NCBI RefSeq assembly: GCF_000423125.1
Contig: NZ_AUHJ01000017.1
Location: 22,455 to 86,454, forward strand
DNA: 64,000 nucleotides
Reading direction: 5' to 3'
DNA from: Haliea salexigens DSM 19537
Lineage (GTDB): Bacteria; Pseudomonadota; Gammaproteobacteria; Pseudomonadales; Halieaceae
Position 1 is the first letter of the stretch. Each line of letters begins with the position of its first letter. Shown in pieces: positions 16,788 to 24,330 of this stretch. Position numbers and translations under genes: made by a program. The notes beneath the pieces are model-generated. The model ran no database searches. It was given only the letters and a program-made list of their open reading frames with translations, and was not told where the DNA came from.

Positions 16788-17576
16788 ATGAAACGCGTTG
16801 TATTTAACCAGAAGGGCGGTGTGGGCAAGACCAGTATCACCTGCAACCTGGCGGCCATCAGTGCCGCCCGCGGCCTGCGTACGCTGGTTGTGGATCTGGA
16901 CGTGCAGGGCAATACCACTCACTACCTGGTGGGCGAGATTGATGCCGATGCATTTCCGGCCGAGGCGCAGGGCGCAGCCGGGCTGTTCAAGCAGACCGTA
17001 GGCTCGCGCAAGATGCATCAGAACCCGGATTCCTTCGTCTGGGAAACACCCTGGGAAAACCTGTTCCTGCTGCCCTCCAGCCCTGTGCTGACGCAGTTGG
17101 AGCGCGAGCTGGAGTCGCGCTACAAGATCTACAAGCTGCGCGATGCGCTGCAAAAGCTGGATGCGGAATACGACCGGGTGTACATCGACACCCCGCCCAA
17201 TTTCAATTTTTACTCCAAGTCCGCCCTGATTGCAGCAGACACCGTGCTGGTGCCCTTCGACTGCGACAGTTTTGCTCGCCAGAGCCTCTATTCCCTGATG
17301 GACAACATCGCTGAATTGCAGGAGGACCACAACCCGGACCTCGCGGTGGAAGGCATTGTGATCAACCAGTTCAACAGCCAGGCGCGTTTACCGGGAGAGC
17401 TGGTGGCGGAGCTGGAGGCAGAGGGCTACCCGGTGTGCGCCACCTATCTCAGCGCGTCGGTGAAAATGCGTGAGTCGCACCACGAACATCGCCCGCTGGT
17501 GGATCTGGCGCCCAGTCACAAGCTGACACAGCAGTTTCTGGCGCTCTATGATGAATTGGAGAGCGGTCGGGCCTGA
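16788..17576 (+). CDS. ParA-family ATPase (orphan)
   Basis: 262 residues. The deviant Walker A motif NQKGGVGKTS is near the N-terminus, followed by LVVDLDVQGNTT (A') and VYIDTPPNF (Walker B). PFDCDSFARQSL and VINQFNSQARLPGEL complete the ParA/Soj fold. Such ATPases position DNA, chemoreceptors or other cargo. No ParB partner or obvious cargo gene lies nearby, and it is far from the usual parAB-rsmG-mnmG setting, so its cargo is unknown. It is flanked by a convergent nitronate monooxygenase gene. Confidence 0.93.
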   Translation: MKRVVFNQKGGVGKTSITCNLAAISAARGLRTLVVDLDVQGNTTHYLVGEIDADAFPAEAQGAAGLFKQTVGSRKMHQNPDSFVWETPWENLFLLPSSPVLTQLERELESRYKIYKLRDALQKLDAEYDRVYIDTPPNFNFYSKSALIAADTVLVPFDCDSFARQSLYSLMDNIAELQEDHNPDLAVEGIVINQFNSQARLPGELVAELEAEGYPVCATYLSASVKMRESHHEHRPLVDLAPSHKLTQQFLALYDELESGRA

Positions 17577-17621
17577 GCCCACTGGCCACCCTGCTGTGGG
17601 GCCGGGCGCTCTGCTTGAACG

Positions 17622-18749
17622 CTAGACTTTCGGCAACAGGCCGCCCGCTTTGTCGACGGCATCCACGTACTCGTCCAGCAGCCGGTAGATAACCTGGCGG
17701 CATGACTCGATGGTGTTCAGTTGCCCGATGACCTGTCCGCAGGGATTGAAGGCAATTTTCTGGCAGTCGCCGGCATCGGCATAGACCGCGGTGCGGCGAA
17801 TGCCGTCCGAGGTCACCAGCCCCTGCAGGGGCATGCCCAGCGGGTCGGGGGTGTCCGCGCGGTCCCAGGCCGCTGTCCAGTCGTTTTTCAGCATGCGGCA
17901 GGGTTTGCCAGTCCATGAGCGAGAGCGCACGGTGTCTTCACTGCTGGCGTTGAGGAGCGATTGTTTCTGTGCCGGTTGGGTGTGAGCCTCTTCCACGGTC
18001 AACCACAGTGAACCGGTCCAGACGCCAGCTGCACCCATCGCCATGGCGGCGGCAATCTGCCTGCCGTTGCCGATCCCGCCCGCTGCCAGCATAGGCAGGT
18101 CGCCAATGGCGTCGACGATTTGCGGCCAGAGTACGATAGAGCCCACCTCTCCGGTGTGTCCGCCGCCTTCACCACCCTGTGCCACAACGAAATCGAGTCC
18201 GGCTTCCTTGTGCTGCACCGCCTGCTTCACCTTGCCACAAAGGGCGCCAATCAGCCGCCCCGAGTCTTTCACCTGTTTGATTTTATCCGCCGGTGGCGTG
18301 CCCAGTGCGTTGGCGATGAGGCGGCATTTCGGGCGCGTCAGTGCCTCGTCCAGAAGCGGTGTGGCGGTGGCGTCGGTCCAGCCCATCAGGCCCATGGTCT
18401 TGCTGCCGTCCGGCCACTCCGGTACACCCGCATTGGCCAGCAGCTGTTCGGCGAACTCAATGTGCTCTTTGGGCACCATGGCCCACAGCTGTTTCTCCAT
18501 GTCTTCCGCCGACAGGGCGTCCATGCCCTCGTATTTCTGCGGGATGACAATGTCCACGCCGTAGGGACGGTCGCCGATGTGGGCGTCAATCCAGTCCAGC
18601 TCTTCCTTCATCTGCTCGGGGGTAAAACCCACCACCCCGAGTACACCAATGCCTCCGGCCTTGCTGACGGCAACAACGACGTCGCGACAATGGGTGAAGG
18701 CGAAAATGGGGTACTCAATACCCAGGCGCTCGCACAGTGAGTTGGTCAT
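17622..18749 (-). CDS. Nitronate monooxygenase / 2-nitropropane dioxygenase family protein
   Basis: 375 residues from the ATG at 18749, preceded by GGAGG at a good distance; the open frame upstream of that ATG lacks family sequence. The FMN-binding TIM barrel is shown by YPIFAFTHCRDVVVAVSKAGGIGVLG, FVVAQGGEGGGHTGEVGS (with the catalytic His of class I enzymes) and LAAGGIGNGRQIAAAMAMGA. Family members oxidise nitronates or reduce enoyl compounds; this subgroup is often only annotated as a monooxygenase. It is monocistronic. Confidence 0.9.
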   Translation of the reverse strand: MTNSLCERLGIEYPIFAFTHCRDVVVAVSKAGGIGVLGVVGFTPEQMKEELDWIDAHIGDRPYGVDIVIPQKYEGMDALSAEDMEKQLWAMVPKEHIEFAEQLLANAGVPEWPDGSKTMGLMGWTDATATPLLDEALTRPKCRLIANALGTPPADKIKQVKDSGRLIGALCGKVKQAVQHKEAGLDFVVAQGGEGGGHTGEVGSIVLWPQIVDAIGDLPMLAAGGIGNGRQIAAAMAMGAAGVWTGSLWLTVEEAHTQPAQKQSLLNASSEDTVRSRSWTGKPCRMLKNDWTAAWDRADTPDPLGMPLQGLVTSDGIRRTAVYADAGDCQKIAFNPCGQVIGQLNTIESCRQVIYRLLDEYVDAVDKAGGLLPKV

Positions 18750-18856
18750 GAGGTGTTCTCCTCCAATCGGCTGAACGGAAAGTATTGTCCCGCCGGCGGG
18801 CAGAGGCAATGGTGCCTGAGGGCCAGCGAAAGTGGCGCATCTGCTCAGGCCCGCAT

Positions 18857-18879
18857 ATAACCTTATAAAATCTAGTTAT
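18857..18879. promoter_or_regulatory. Inverted repeat ATAAC-N13-GTTAT, possible LysR-type activator site
   Basis: ATAAC (18857-18861) and GTTAT (18875-18879) form a perfect palindrome in an AT-rich stretch, just upstream of the candidate cysH -35. The dyad size and position resemble sites bound by LysR-type activators such as CysB. Assignment to CysB is inference. Confidence 0.4.
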
Positions 18880-18893
18880 TTGTCAGCCCAATT

Positions 18894-18922
18894 TTGATTC
18901 TTTAGAGTTCGCGTTCTCTAAT
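18894..18922 (+). promoter_or_regulatory. Sigma70-like promoter of cysH with overlapping palindrome
   Basis: TTGATT (18894-18899), a 17 nt spacer and TCTAAT (18917-18922) make a good promoter; transcription would start near 18929, about 16-22 nt before the start codon. TTAGAG (18902-18907) and CTCTAA (18916-18921) form a perfect dyad inside the spacer and -10, a position suited to a repressor operator. Confidence 0.6.
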
Positions 18923-18944
18923 ACACCTGTTACGCAAGGTTGTT

Positions 18945-19571
18945 GTGAAAATGGATTTAAAAAGCGTCAATGACATGCTGCGAGGCGCCAGCGCGCCCGC
19001 GGTAGTGGAGTGGGCGCTGGCGCAGGGACGCCCGACCATTGCGACCACCAGCATGGGGCGCAATGCGGCGCTCATGCTGCATCTGGTGAGCCAGGTTGAC
19101 CGCTCGGTGCCCACCGTCTGGATCGATACGGGCTACAACCTGCGGGATACCTATGTGGTGGCGGAGCGCCTGATTCGCGATCTCGAGCTGGATATCCGCG
19201 TTTACAGCCCGTTGATGACCTCGGAGCGACGCAACGCCATCATGGGCGGCATTCCCACCGTGGATGAGGAAGAGCGACATCGCGAGTTCACGCGCCAGGT
19301 GAAGCTGGAGCCGTTCGCGCGGGCGCTGGATGACCTGCAGCCGGAGATCTGGCTCACCGGCATTCGCCGCGAGGAAACCGAGCATCGCAAGACACTGGAT
19401 ATTGTTTCCCTCGATGATCGGGGCATTCTCAAGGTGGCGCCCATCTTCTATTGGTCCGAGGCCGACGTCGAGGACTACATGCAGCGCCACCAGCTGCCCA
19501 CCTGCCGCCACTATTTCGACCCCACCAAAGTGCATGATGGTCGCGAGTGCGGCCTGCACACCGCCGCTTGA
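18945..19571 (+). CDS. cysH: PAPS reductase (CysH) family protein
   Basis: 208 residues from GTG 18945, or 206 from ATG 18951. The PP-loop-type adenylyl-binding fold shows TIATTSMGRNAALMLHL, PTVWIDTGYNLRDTY, LTGIRREETEHRKTLDIV and a C-terminal ECGLHTAA carrying the catalytic Cys. The Cys-Cys pairs that bind [4Fe-4S] in APS reductases are absent, so it is the PAPS type: it reduces 3'-phosphoadenylyl sulfate to sulfite using thioredoxin. It is shorter than E. coli CysH (244 residues), mainly through a compact C-terminus. No other sulfate assimilation gene is adjacent. Confidence 0.88.
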   Translation: MKMDLKSVNDMLRGASAPAVVEWALAQGRPTIATTSMGRNAALMLHLVSQVDRSVPTVWIDTGYNLRDTYVVAERLIRDLELDIRVYSPLMTSERRNAIMGGIPTVDEEERHREFTRQVKLEPFARALDDLQPEIWLTGIRREETEHRKTLDIVSLDDRGILKVAPIFYWSEADVEDYMQRHQLPTCRHYFDPTKVHDGRECGLHTAA

Positions 19572-19646
19572 CCCTGAGGCCCTGTCGGCGGATCCGCTAT
19601 ACTTGAGGCAGGACATTACCGTCTGTTGTGAGCAACGGAGTAGCCT

Positions 19647-20855
19647 ATGCAAGCAAGCCGGTTGCTGCGGGCGGGTGTGTGGGCGGTGCTCGCGGCGGCT
19701 CTGAGTGCCTGTGGCTCGCTGGGCGCACCGTCGCTTGACCTCGACAGCCTGCCAGCCCTGGTGCTGGACAGTGGCAAGCAGATACCTGCAGCCGATGTGG
19801 CCACCGCGCCTGGCGTCGAACCACTGCTGCTGGTCACCCCGCAGATGCACGACTTCGTGGCCCGTTTTGCGCCGCGCGAAACGAGCCCGCGCGCCCGCCT
19901 CCTGGGCCTGCACGAAGCGGTACGTGGCGCGGGTGCACTGGGTGTCGGCTACAATCCCGCGGCAGATGGTAGCGCGGAGCAGGTGTTTGCCAGCGGTGAT
20001 GCCAATTGCCTGTCTTTCGCCCATCTGTTTGTCGCTCTGGCCCGGGAGGCGGGGCTGGACGCGCGCTATCAGTGGCTGGACGTACGTCCCCAGTGGACCC
20101 GCGTCGGCGAACGGCTGACTATGCGAGTGCATGTCAATGTGATGGTCCGCATGCCGCATGGCGAGCAGTTCATGGTGGATATCGACCCTTTGCAGGCGCG
20201 CGACATTGCGGCATCGCGGCTGCTGGCTGACCGTGAGGCCGCGGCGCTGCACGACAACAACCTGGCCATGGTGGCGCTGGGGGAGGGGAATCTCCCCGTT
20301 GCGTGGATGCATCTGGTCAACGCCTTGCGCCAGAGCCCCGATCTGCCGCTGCTCTGGGTCAATCTGGGGGCAATCTACCGCCAAACCGGGCAACTTGAGG
20401 CGGTGGAATGGGCACTACTGCAGGCGCTGGAGCGCGACAGCGGGGAGCGTTCGGCGATGAACAACCTGGCGCTATTATATGACCAGACCGGGCGCAGCCG
20501 TGAGCGCGATGCCTGGTTGGCGCGCATTCAGCGCTACCGCGAGCGCAACCCCTACTACCTCGCCTGGCGCGGTGACATGGCTGGAGAGAGCGGTGACTGG
20601 AATGAGGCCCTGCTGCAGTACCGCAAGGCCCTGGACCTGCAGCCGGGAGACAGCGCGCTGCTTGCGGCAACCGGTATCATTCACTTCAAGCTGCAGCAGT
20701 ACGGTGCGGCGGAACGGCTCTTGCAGCAGGCAATCGACGCTGCCAGCCTGTCCAGTGAGCGGCGCGAGTACGCGGCACAGTTGGAGCGGATTCGTCGGGG
20801 CCGCGATCACGGCGGTGTTCAGGCATCAGGCGCGGCCGGCTCAACCCGGATATAG
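19647..20855 (+). CDS. Lipoprotein with transglutaminase-like domain and TPR repeats
   Basis: 402 residues. The signal peptide ends in a lipobox (LSAC, Cys22). Residues about 60-190 look like a papain/transglutaminase-like fold: GDANCLSFAHLFVALAREAGL supplies the Cys, MRVHVNVMV the His and VDIDP the Asp. From about 205 on there are TPR units (AMVALGEGNLPVAWMHLVNAL, WVNLGAIYRQTGQLEAVEWAL, LLQYRKALDLQPGDSAL). This arrangement suggests a periplasmic envelope protein acting on peptides or protein partners. Its 3' end overlaps the convergent PPOX gene by 37 nt. The function is unknown. Confidence 0.85.
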   Translation: MQASRLLRAGVWAVLAAALSACGSLGAPSLDLDSLPALVLDSGKQIPAADVATAPGVEPLLLVTPQMHDFVARFAPRETSPRARLLGLHEAVRGAGALGVGYNPAADGSAEQVFASGDANCLSFAHLFVALAREAGLDARYQWLDVRPQWTRVGERLTMRVHVNVMVRMPHGEQFMVDIDPLQARDIAASRLLADREAAALHDNNLAMVALGEGNLPVAWMHLVNALRQSPDLPLLWVNLGAIYRQTGQLEAVEWALLQALERDSGERSAMNNLALLYDQTGRSRERDAWLARIQRYRERNPYYLAWRGDMAGESGDWNEALLQYRKALDLQPGDSALLAATGIIHFKLQQYGAAERLLQQAIDAASLSSERREYAAQLERIRRGRDHGGVQASGAAGSTRI

Positions 20856-21217
20856 GCGCGCTTGTGCAGCTTGCCGCCGAGCCGCGACAGCGCATCCAGC
20901 CCGCGCATCTGCCAGCCGTACTTGCGGCGCAAGGCGGCGAGGGCTTGCGCGATTTCCGTCGGTGAGTCCACCAGGTAAGCGTTTGCCTCGTGCCATTCAC
21001 CCGTCAGCCGGCCGCTGACCGTGCAGGGCGCGATGCGCGCGCTACTGAAATTGCGCAAGCGTTTGACTTTGCCGGCATCGCCCGCGGAAAACAGGTAGTA
21101 CACCCCGTTATCCGGTGCAAACCAGACCGGCGTGGGGACGAACTCTCCGTTGCGCTTGCGCGTAGCGAAGCTCAGATAAGCGCAGCGCTCGAAGGGTGCT
21201 GCAGGACGATTTTTCAT
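20819..21217 (-). CDS. PPOX/PNPOx-like split-barrel flavin-binding protein
   Basis: 132 residues. CAYLSFATRKRNGEFVPTPVWFAPDNGVYYLFSAG and the KVKRLRNFSSARIAPC segment match the small FMN- or F420-binding split barrel (pyridoxamine oxidase-like) family. The C-terminal LRRKYGWQMRGLDAL helix is typical of the PPOX class. The natural cofactor and substrate are unknown. It is oriented toward, and overlaps, the end of the TPR lipoprotein gene. Confidence 0.85.
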   Translation of the reverse strand: MKNRPAAPFERCAYLSFATRKRNGEFVPTPVWFAPDNGVYYLFSAGDAGKVKRLRNFSSARIAPCTVSGRLTGEWHEANAYLVDSPTEIAQALAALRRKYGWQMRGLDALSRLGGKLHKRAYIRVEPAAPDA

Positions 21218-21315
21218 GGCGTTTTCCGTGCAAATATTGACGGCCCGGGCTTACGCGGCGCAGCATAGCCCGGCACAATGGCTCACGATAACAGAACAGC
21301 AGAGGAAAACAGTAG

Positions 21316-22272
21316 ATGCGTACATTGGGATTCGAGACCACCACCGGTGAGGTGATTGCGGGACAGGATTTAACCGGGCGTGTGGCTCTGGTGACGGGGG
21401 CCTCCGCTGGCCTGGGTGTAGAAACAGCGCGCACGCTTGCCGGTGCAGGGGCCACGGTGTACCTGCTGGCGCGTGACCGCGGCAGGCTTGATGCGGCGCT
21501 GGACACCCTGCGCGCGGAGAACCTGCCGGGGAAGCTGGAGTCGGCATTGCTCGACCTGGCCGATCTGGACCAGGTGCGTGAGGCTGCCGCGGGATTGCTT
21601 CGTACCTGCCCGAAAATCGACATCCTGATCAATAATGCCGGTGTCATGGCCTGCCCCCTCGGCCGCACAGCCCAGGGCTTCGAGATGCAGCTGGGCACCA
21701 ATCACGTGGGCCACTTCCTGCTGACCTGCCTGCTGTTGCCCGCCCTGAAGGCTGCGGGGTCACCGCAGCGTGCGGCGCGCGTGGTCAACCTGAGTTCTGC
21801 GGGCCACAGCTTTGCGGCGATGGATTTCGAGGACCCGAATTACCGGCAGCGCCCTTACGACAAATGGCAATCCTATGGCCAGTCGAAAACCGCCAACGTG
21901 TTGTTTTCCCTTGCACTGGATGCACGCGTAGCGGCCAGTCATGTGCGTGCCTTTGCGGTGCACCCTGGCGCGATCAGCACGGAGCTGGGGCGTCACCTCG
22001 ACCAGGAGGACATGGAGCGGATTGCCGCGGCGTTTCCTGGTGGGAAAATGTCCTTCAAATCGGTGCCGCAGGGCGCGGCAACCTCGGTCTGGGCAGCGAC
22101 GGCGCCTGAACTGGAGGGGAAGGGTGGCCTGTACCTCGAGGATTGCCAGATAGCGCAGCCCGCTGCCGATGGTGTCATTGGCGGCGTACATCCCTGGGCG
22201 CTGGACGAGGAGGCCGCCGAGCGGTTGTGGCAGCTGTCTCAGGAATGGGTGGGACAGGAATTCGCTGCATGA
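21316..22272 (+). CDS. Short-chain dehydrogenase/reductase (retinol-dehydrogenase-like)
   Basis: 318 residues. The Rossmann Gly motif GASAGLGVETA follows VALVTG, then INNAGVM (structural Asn), VNLSSAGH (catalytic Ser) and YGQSKTANVLF (Tyr and Lys of YxxxK). Length and the N-terminal extension fit the retinol dehydrogenase/WWOX-like SDR subgroup; the substrate is unknown. Its stop overlaps the start of the SYLF gene (ATGA), so the two are translationally coupled. Confidence 0.92.
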   Translation: MRTLGFETTTGEVIAGQDLTGRVALVTGASAGLGVETARTLAGAGATVYLLARDRGRLDAALDTLRAENLPGKLESALLDLADLDQVREAAAGLLRTCPKIDILINNAGVMACPLGRTAQGFEMQLGTNHVGHFLLTCLLLPALKAAGSPQRAARVVNLSSAGHSFAAMDFEDPNYRQRPYDKWQSYGQSKTANVLFSLALDARVAASHVRAFAVHPGAISTELGRHLDQEDMERIAAAFPGGKMSFKSVPQGAATSVWAATAPELEGKGGLYLEDCQIAQPAADGVIGGVHPWALDEEAAERLWQLSQEWVGQEFAA

Positions 22273-22817
22273 CAGCGCTGCTAAAGCACAGTGCCGCGGC
22301 AGTGATGGCGCTTTTGCTGGGGCTGGCGACAGTGCCGGCCGTAGCCGATACCCGCGAGGCCATTGAGTCGAAATCGGATGCGGCACTGGACGACCTGCGG
22401 CGCTACTCACCCGGGGTCAAGGCCCTGCTGAAAAAAGCGCGGGGTGTGCTGGTGTTTCCGGATCTCGTCGATATGGGTTTCGGCGCAGGCGGACAGTACG
22501 GGGAGGGCGCCCTGCTGGTTGATGGTGAGCCGGTTGCCTACTACGCCTCCTCTGCCGGGCCCGCGGAGCTGCCGCCAGGCGCGACGCGGGCCGCCAAGGT
22601 CATCCTGTTCATGACCATGGATGCGCTGGTGTCGTTCCGCAACACCGTCGGGTGGCAGGTGGGTTTGCACGGTGAGGTCGACCTGGTGCAAACGGCCGGT
22701 GGCAACGTCCGCCTGGCGAGGGCCCGGCACCCGGTGCTGGCCCTGAGCTTCTCGGACAAGGGTATCATTGAGGGCGCGGACCTCAACGGCAGTACGATCA
22801 ACCGCATTGCGCGCTGA
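22269..22817 (+). CDS. Exported SYLF/YSC84-like lipid-binding domain protein
   Basis: 182 residues from the ATG at 22269. A signal peptide (about 1-27, ending VPAVAD) precedes a SYLF domain with LKKARGVLVFPDLVDMGFGAGGQYG, FRNTVGWQVGLHGEVD and LSFSDKGIIEGADLNGS. SYLF domains bind phosphoinositides in eukaryotes; the bacterial periplasmic versions have no settled function. It is co-translated with the SDR gene, suggesting a shared but unknown role. Confidence 0.9.
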   Translation: MTALLKHSAAAVMALLLGLATVPAVADTREAIESKSDAALDDLRRYSPGVKALLKKARGVLVFPDLVDMGFGAGGQYGEGALLVDGEPVAYYASSAGPAELPPGATRAAKVILFMTMDALVSFRNTVGWQVGLHGEVDLVQTAGGNVRLARARHPVLALSFSDKGIIEGADLNGSTINRIAR

Positions 22818-22898
22818 GCGCCCTGGCTGTGGCGGCCGCGCCGGGCTTTGGGTATGCTGCGCGGCTTTCTTTCTATGCTCACGCGGGAGAGCCACCCC

Positions 22899-24296
22899 AT
22901 GCCTGATCACAGCCCGGTTGTTGCCGTCCTCAAAGGTGAGCTGCCCGTTGGCAGCGAGGTTACCGTAAAAGGCTGGCTGCGCAGCAAGCGCGACTCCAAG
23001 GCCGGTATTTCGTTTCTGTCGATTCATGACGGTACCAGTTTTCATCCTGTTCAGGCCGTGGTGCCCGCGAGCCTCGACAACTACGAGAGCGAGATCATCA
23101 AACTCTCCACCGGGTGCGCGGTTGCCGTATGCGGTGAGCTGGTGGCTTCCCAGGGGCAGGGGCAGGCCGTGGAGATCCAGGCCAGCCGCGTGGAAGTGCT
23201 GGGCTGGGTGGAGGACGCCGAGACCTACCCGATCGCCAAGAAGCGTCACACGTTTGAGTACCTGCGTACCCAGGCGCATCTGCGCCCCCGCACCAACACC
23301 TTTGGTGCCATCACGCGGGTGCGCCACACCCTGGCGAACGCGATCCACAGTTATTTTCATCGGGAGGGCTTTTATTGGGTCAACACGCCCATCATCACCG
23401 GCAGCGACTGTGAAGGTGCCGGCGAATTGTTCCGGGTCAGCACGCTGGATTTTGCCAACCTGCCGCGTAATCCCGACGGGTCGGTAGACCATCGCGCCGA
23501 CTTCTTTGCGGGGGATGCCTTTCTCACCGTGTCCGGACAGCTCGAAGTGGAGTCCTACTGCCTTGCCATGAGCAAGGTGTACACCTTCGGCCCGACCTTC
23601 CGTGCGGAGAACTCCAACACCAGTCGCCACCTCGCCGAGTTCTGGATGGTGGAGCCCGAGGTGGCCTTTGCCGACCTGCAGGCCAATGCGGACCTGGCGG
23701 AGTCGCTGCTCAAGCATGTCTTTGCCCGGGTGCTCGAAGAGTGCGAAGACGACATGGCGTTTTTTCAGCAGCGTATAGATGACACCGTCATGGAGCGGCT
23801 GCGCACGGTGGTGGATAGCCCGTTCGAGCGCATGGATTACACCGAGGCGGTGAAGACCCTGCAGAACTGTGGCAAATCCTTTGAGTTTCCGGTGAGCTGG
23901 GGCGTGGACCTCGCCTCGGAGCACGAGCGCTACCTGGCGGAGACCCATGTGGGGCGCCCGGTGGTGGTCATGAACTACCCGAAAGAGATCAAGGCGTTTT
24001 ACATGCGCCTGAATGACGATGGCAAGACGGTGGCGGCGATGGACGTGCTGGCTCCCGGCATCGGTGAAATCATCGGTGGCAGCCAGCGCGAGGAGCGTCT
24101 GGACGTGCTGGATGCCCGCATGGATCCCGAGGTGCGTGAAGAGTTGTGGTGGTATCGCGACCTGCGCCGCTACGGCAGTGTGCCGCACGCCGGTTTTGGC
24201 CTGGGCTTTGAGCGTTTGCTCAACTATGTCACTAGCATGGAAAATGTCCGCGATGCCATTCCTTTTCCGCGTACACCCGGCAACGCCAGTTTTTGA
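22899..24296 (+). CDS. asnS: Asparaginyl-tRNA synthetase
   Basis: 465 residues, the usual AsnRS length. It has an N-terminal OB-fold anticodon-binding domain ([25 protein letters not shown]) and a class II catalytic core with [21 protein letters not shown] (motif 2) and [12 protein letters not shown] (motif 3). It charges tRNA-Asn with asparagine and ATP. It follows the SYLF gene by 81 nt and is closed by a GC hairpin shared with the convergent rnb gene. Confidence 0.98.
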   Translation: MPDHSPVVAVLKGELPVGSEVTVKGWLRSKRDSKAGISFLSIHDGTSFHPVQAVVPASLDNYESEIIKLSTGCAVAVCGELVASQGQGQAVEIQASRVEVLGWVEDAETYPIAKKRHTFEYLRTQAHLRPRTNTFGAITRVRHTLANAIHSYFHREGFYWVNTPIITGSDCEGAGELFRVSTLDFANLPRNPDGSVDHRADFFAGDAFLTVSGQLEVESYCLAMSKVYTFGPTFRAENSNTSRHLAEFWMVEPEVAFADLQANADLAESLLKHVFARVLEECEDDMAFFQQRIDDTVMERLRTVVDSPFERMDYTEAVKTLQNCGKSFEFPVSWGVDLASEHERYLAETHVGRPVVVMNYPKEIKAFYMRLNDDGKTVAAMDVLAPGIGEIIGGSQREERLDVLDARMDPEVREELWWYRDLRRYGSVPHAGFGLGFERLLNYVTSMENVRDAIPFPRTPGNASF

Positions 24297-24299
24297 GCA

Positions 24300-24319
24300 G
24301 CGCCCCGCTGGCGGGGCGC
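24300..24319. terminator. GC-rich hairpin between convergent asnS and rnb
   Basis: GCGCCCCGC-TG-GCGGGGCGC is a perfect 9 bp stem just after the asnS stop and before the rnb stop. It lacks a T-run but is well placed as a bidirectional transcription end. Confidence 0.55.
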
Positions 24320-24330
24320 GCCGGATCATC

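Noticed and set aside
22407..24329. 640-codon minus-strand open frame
   Set aside because: Antisense to the SYLF and asnS genes; His/Gly/Arg-rich without domains.
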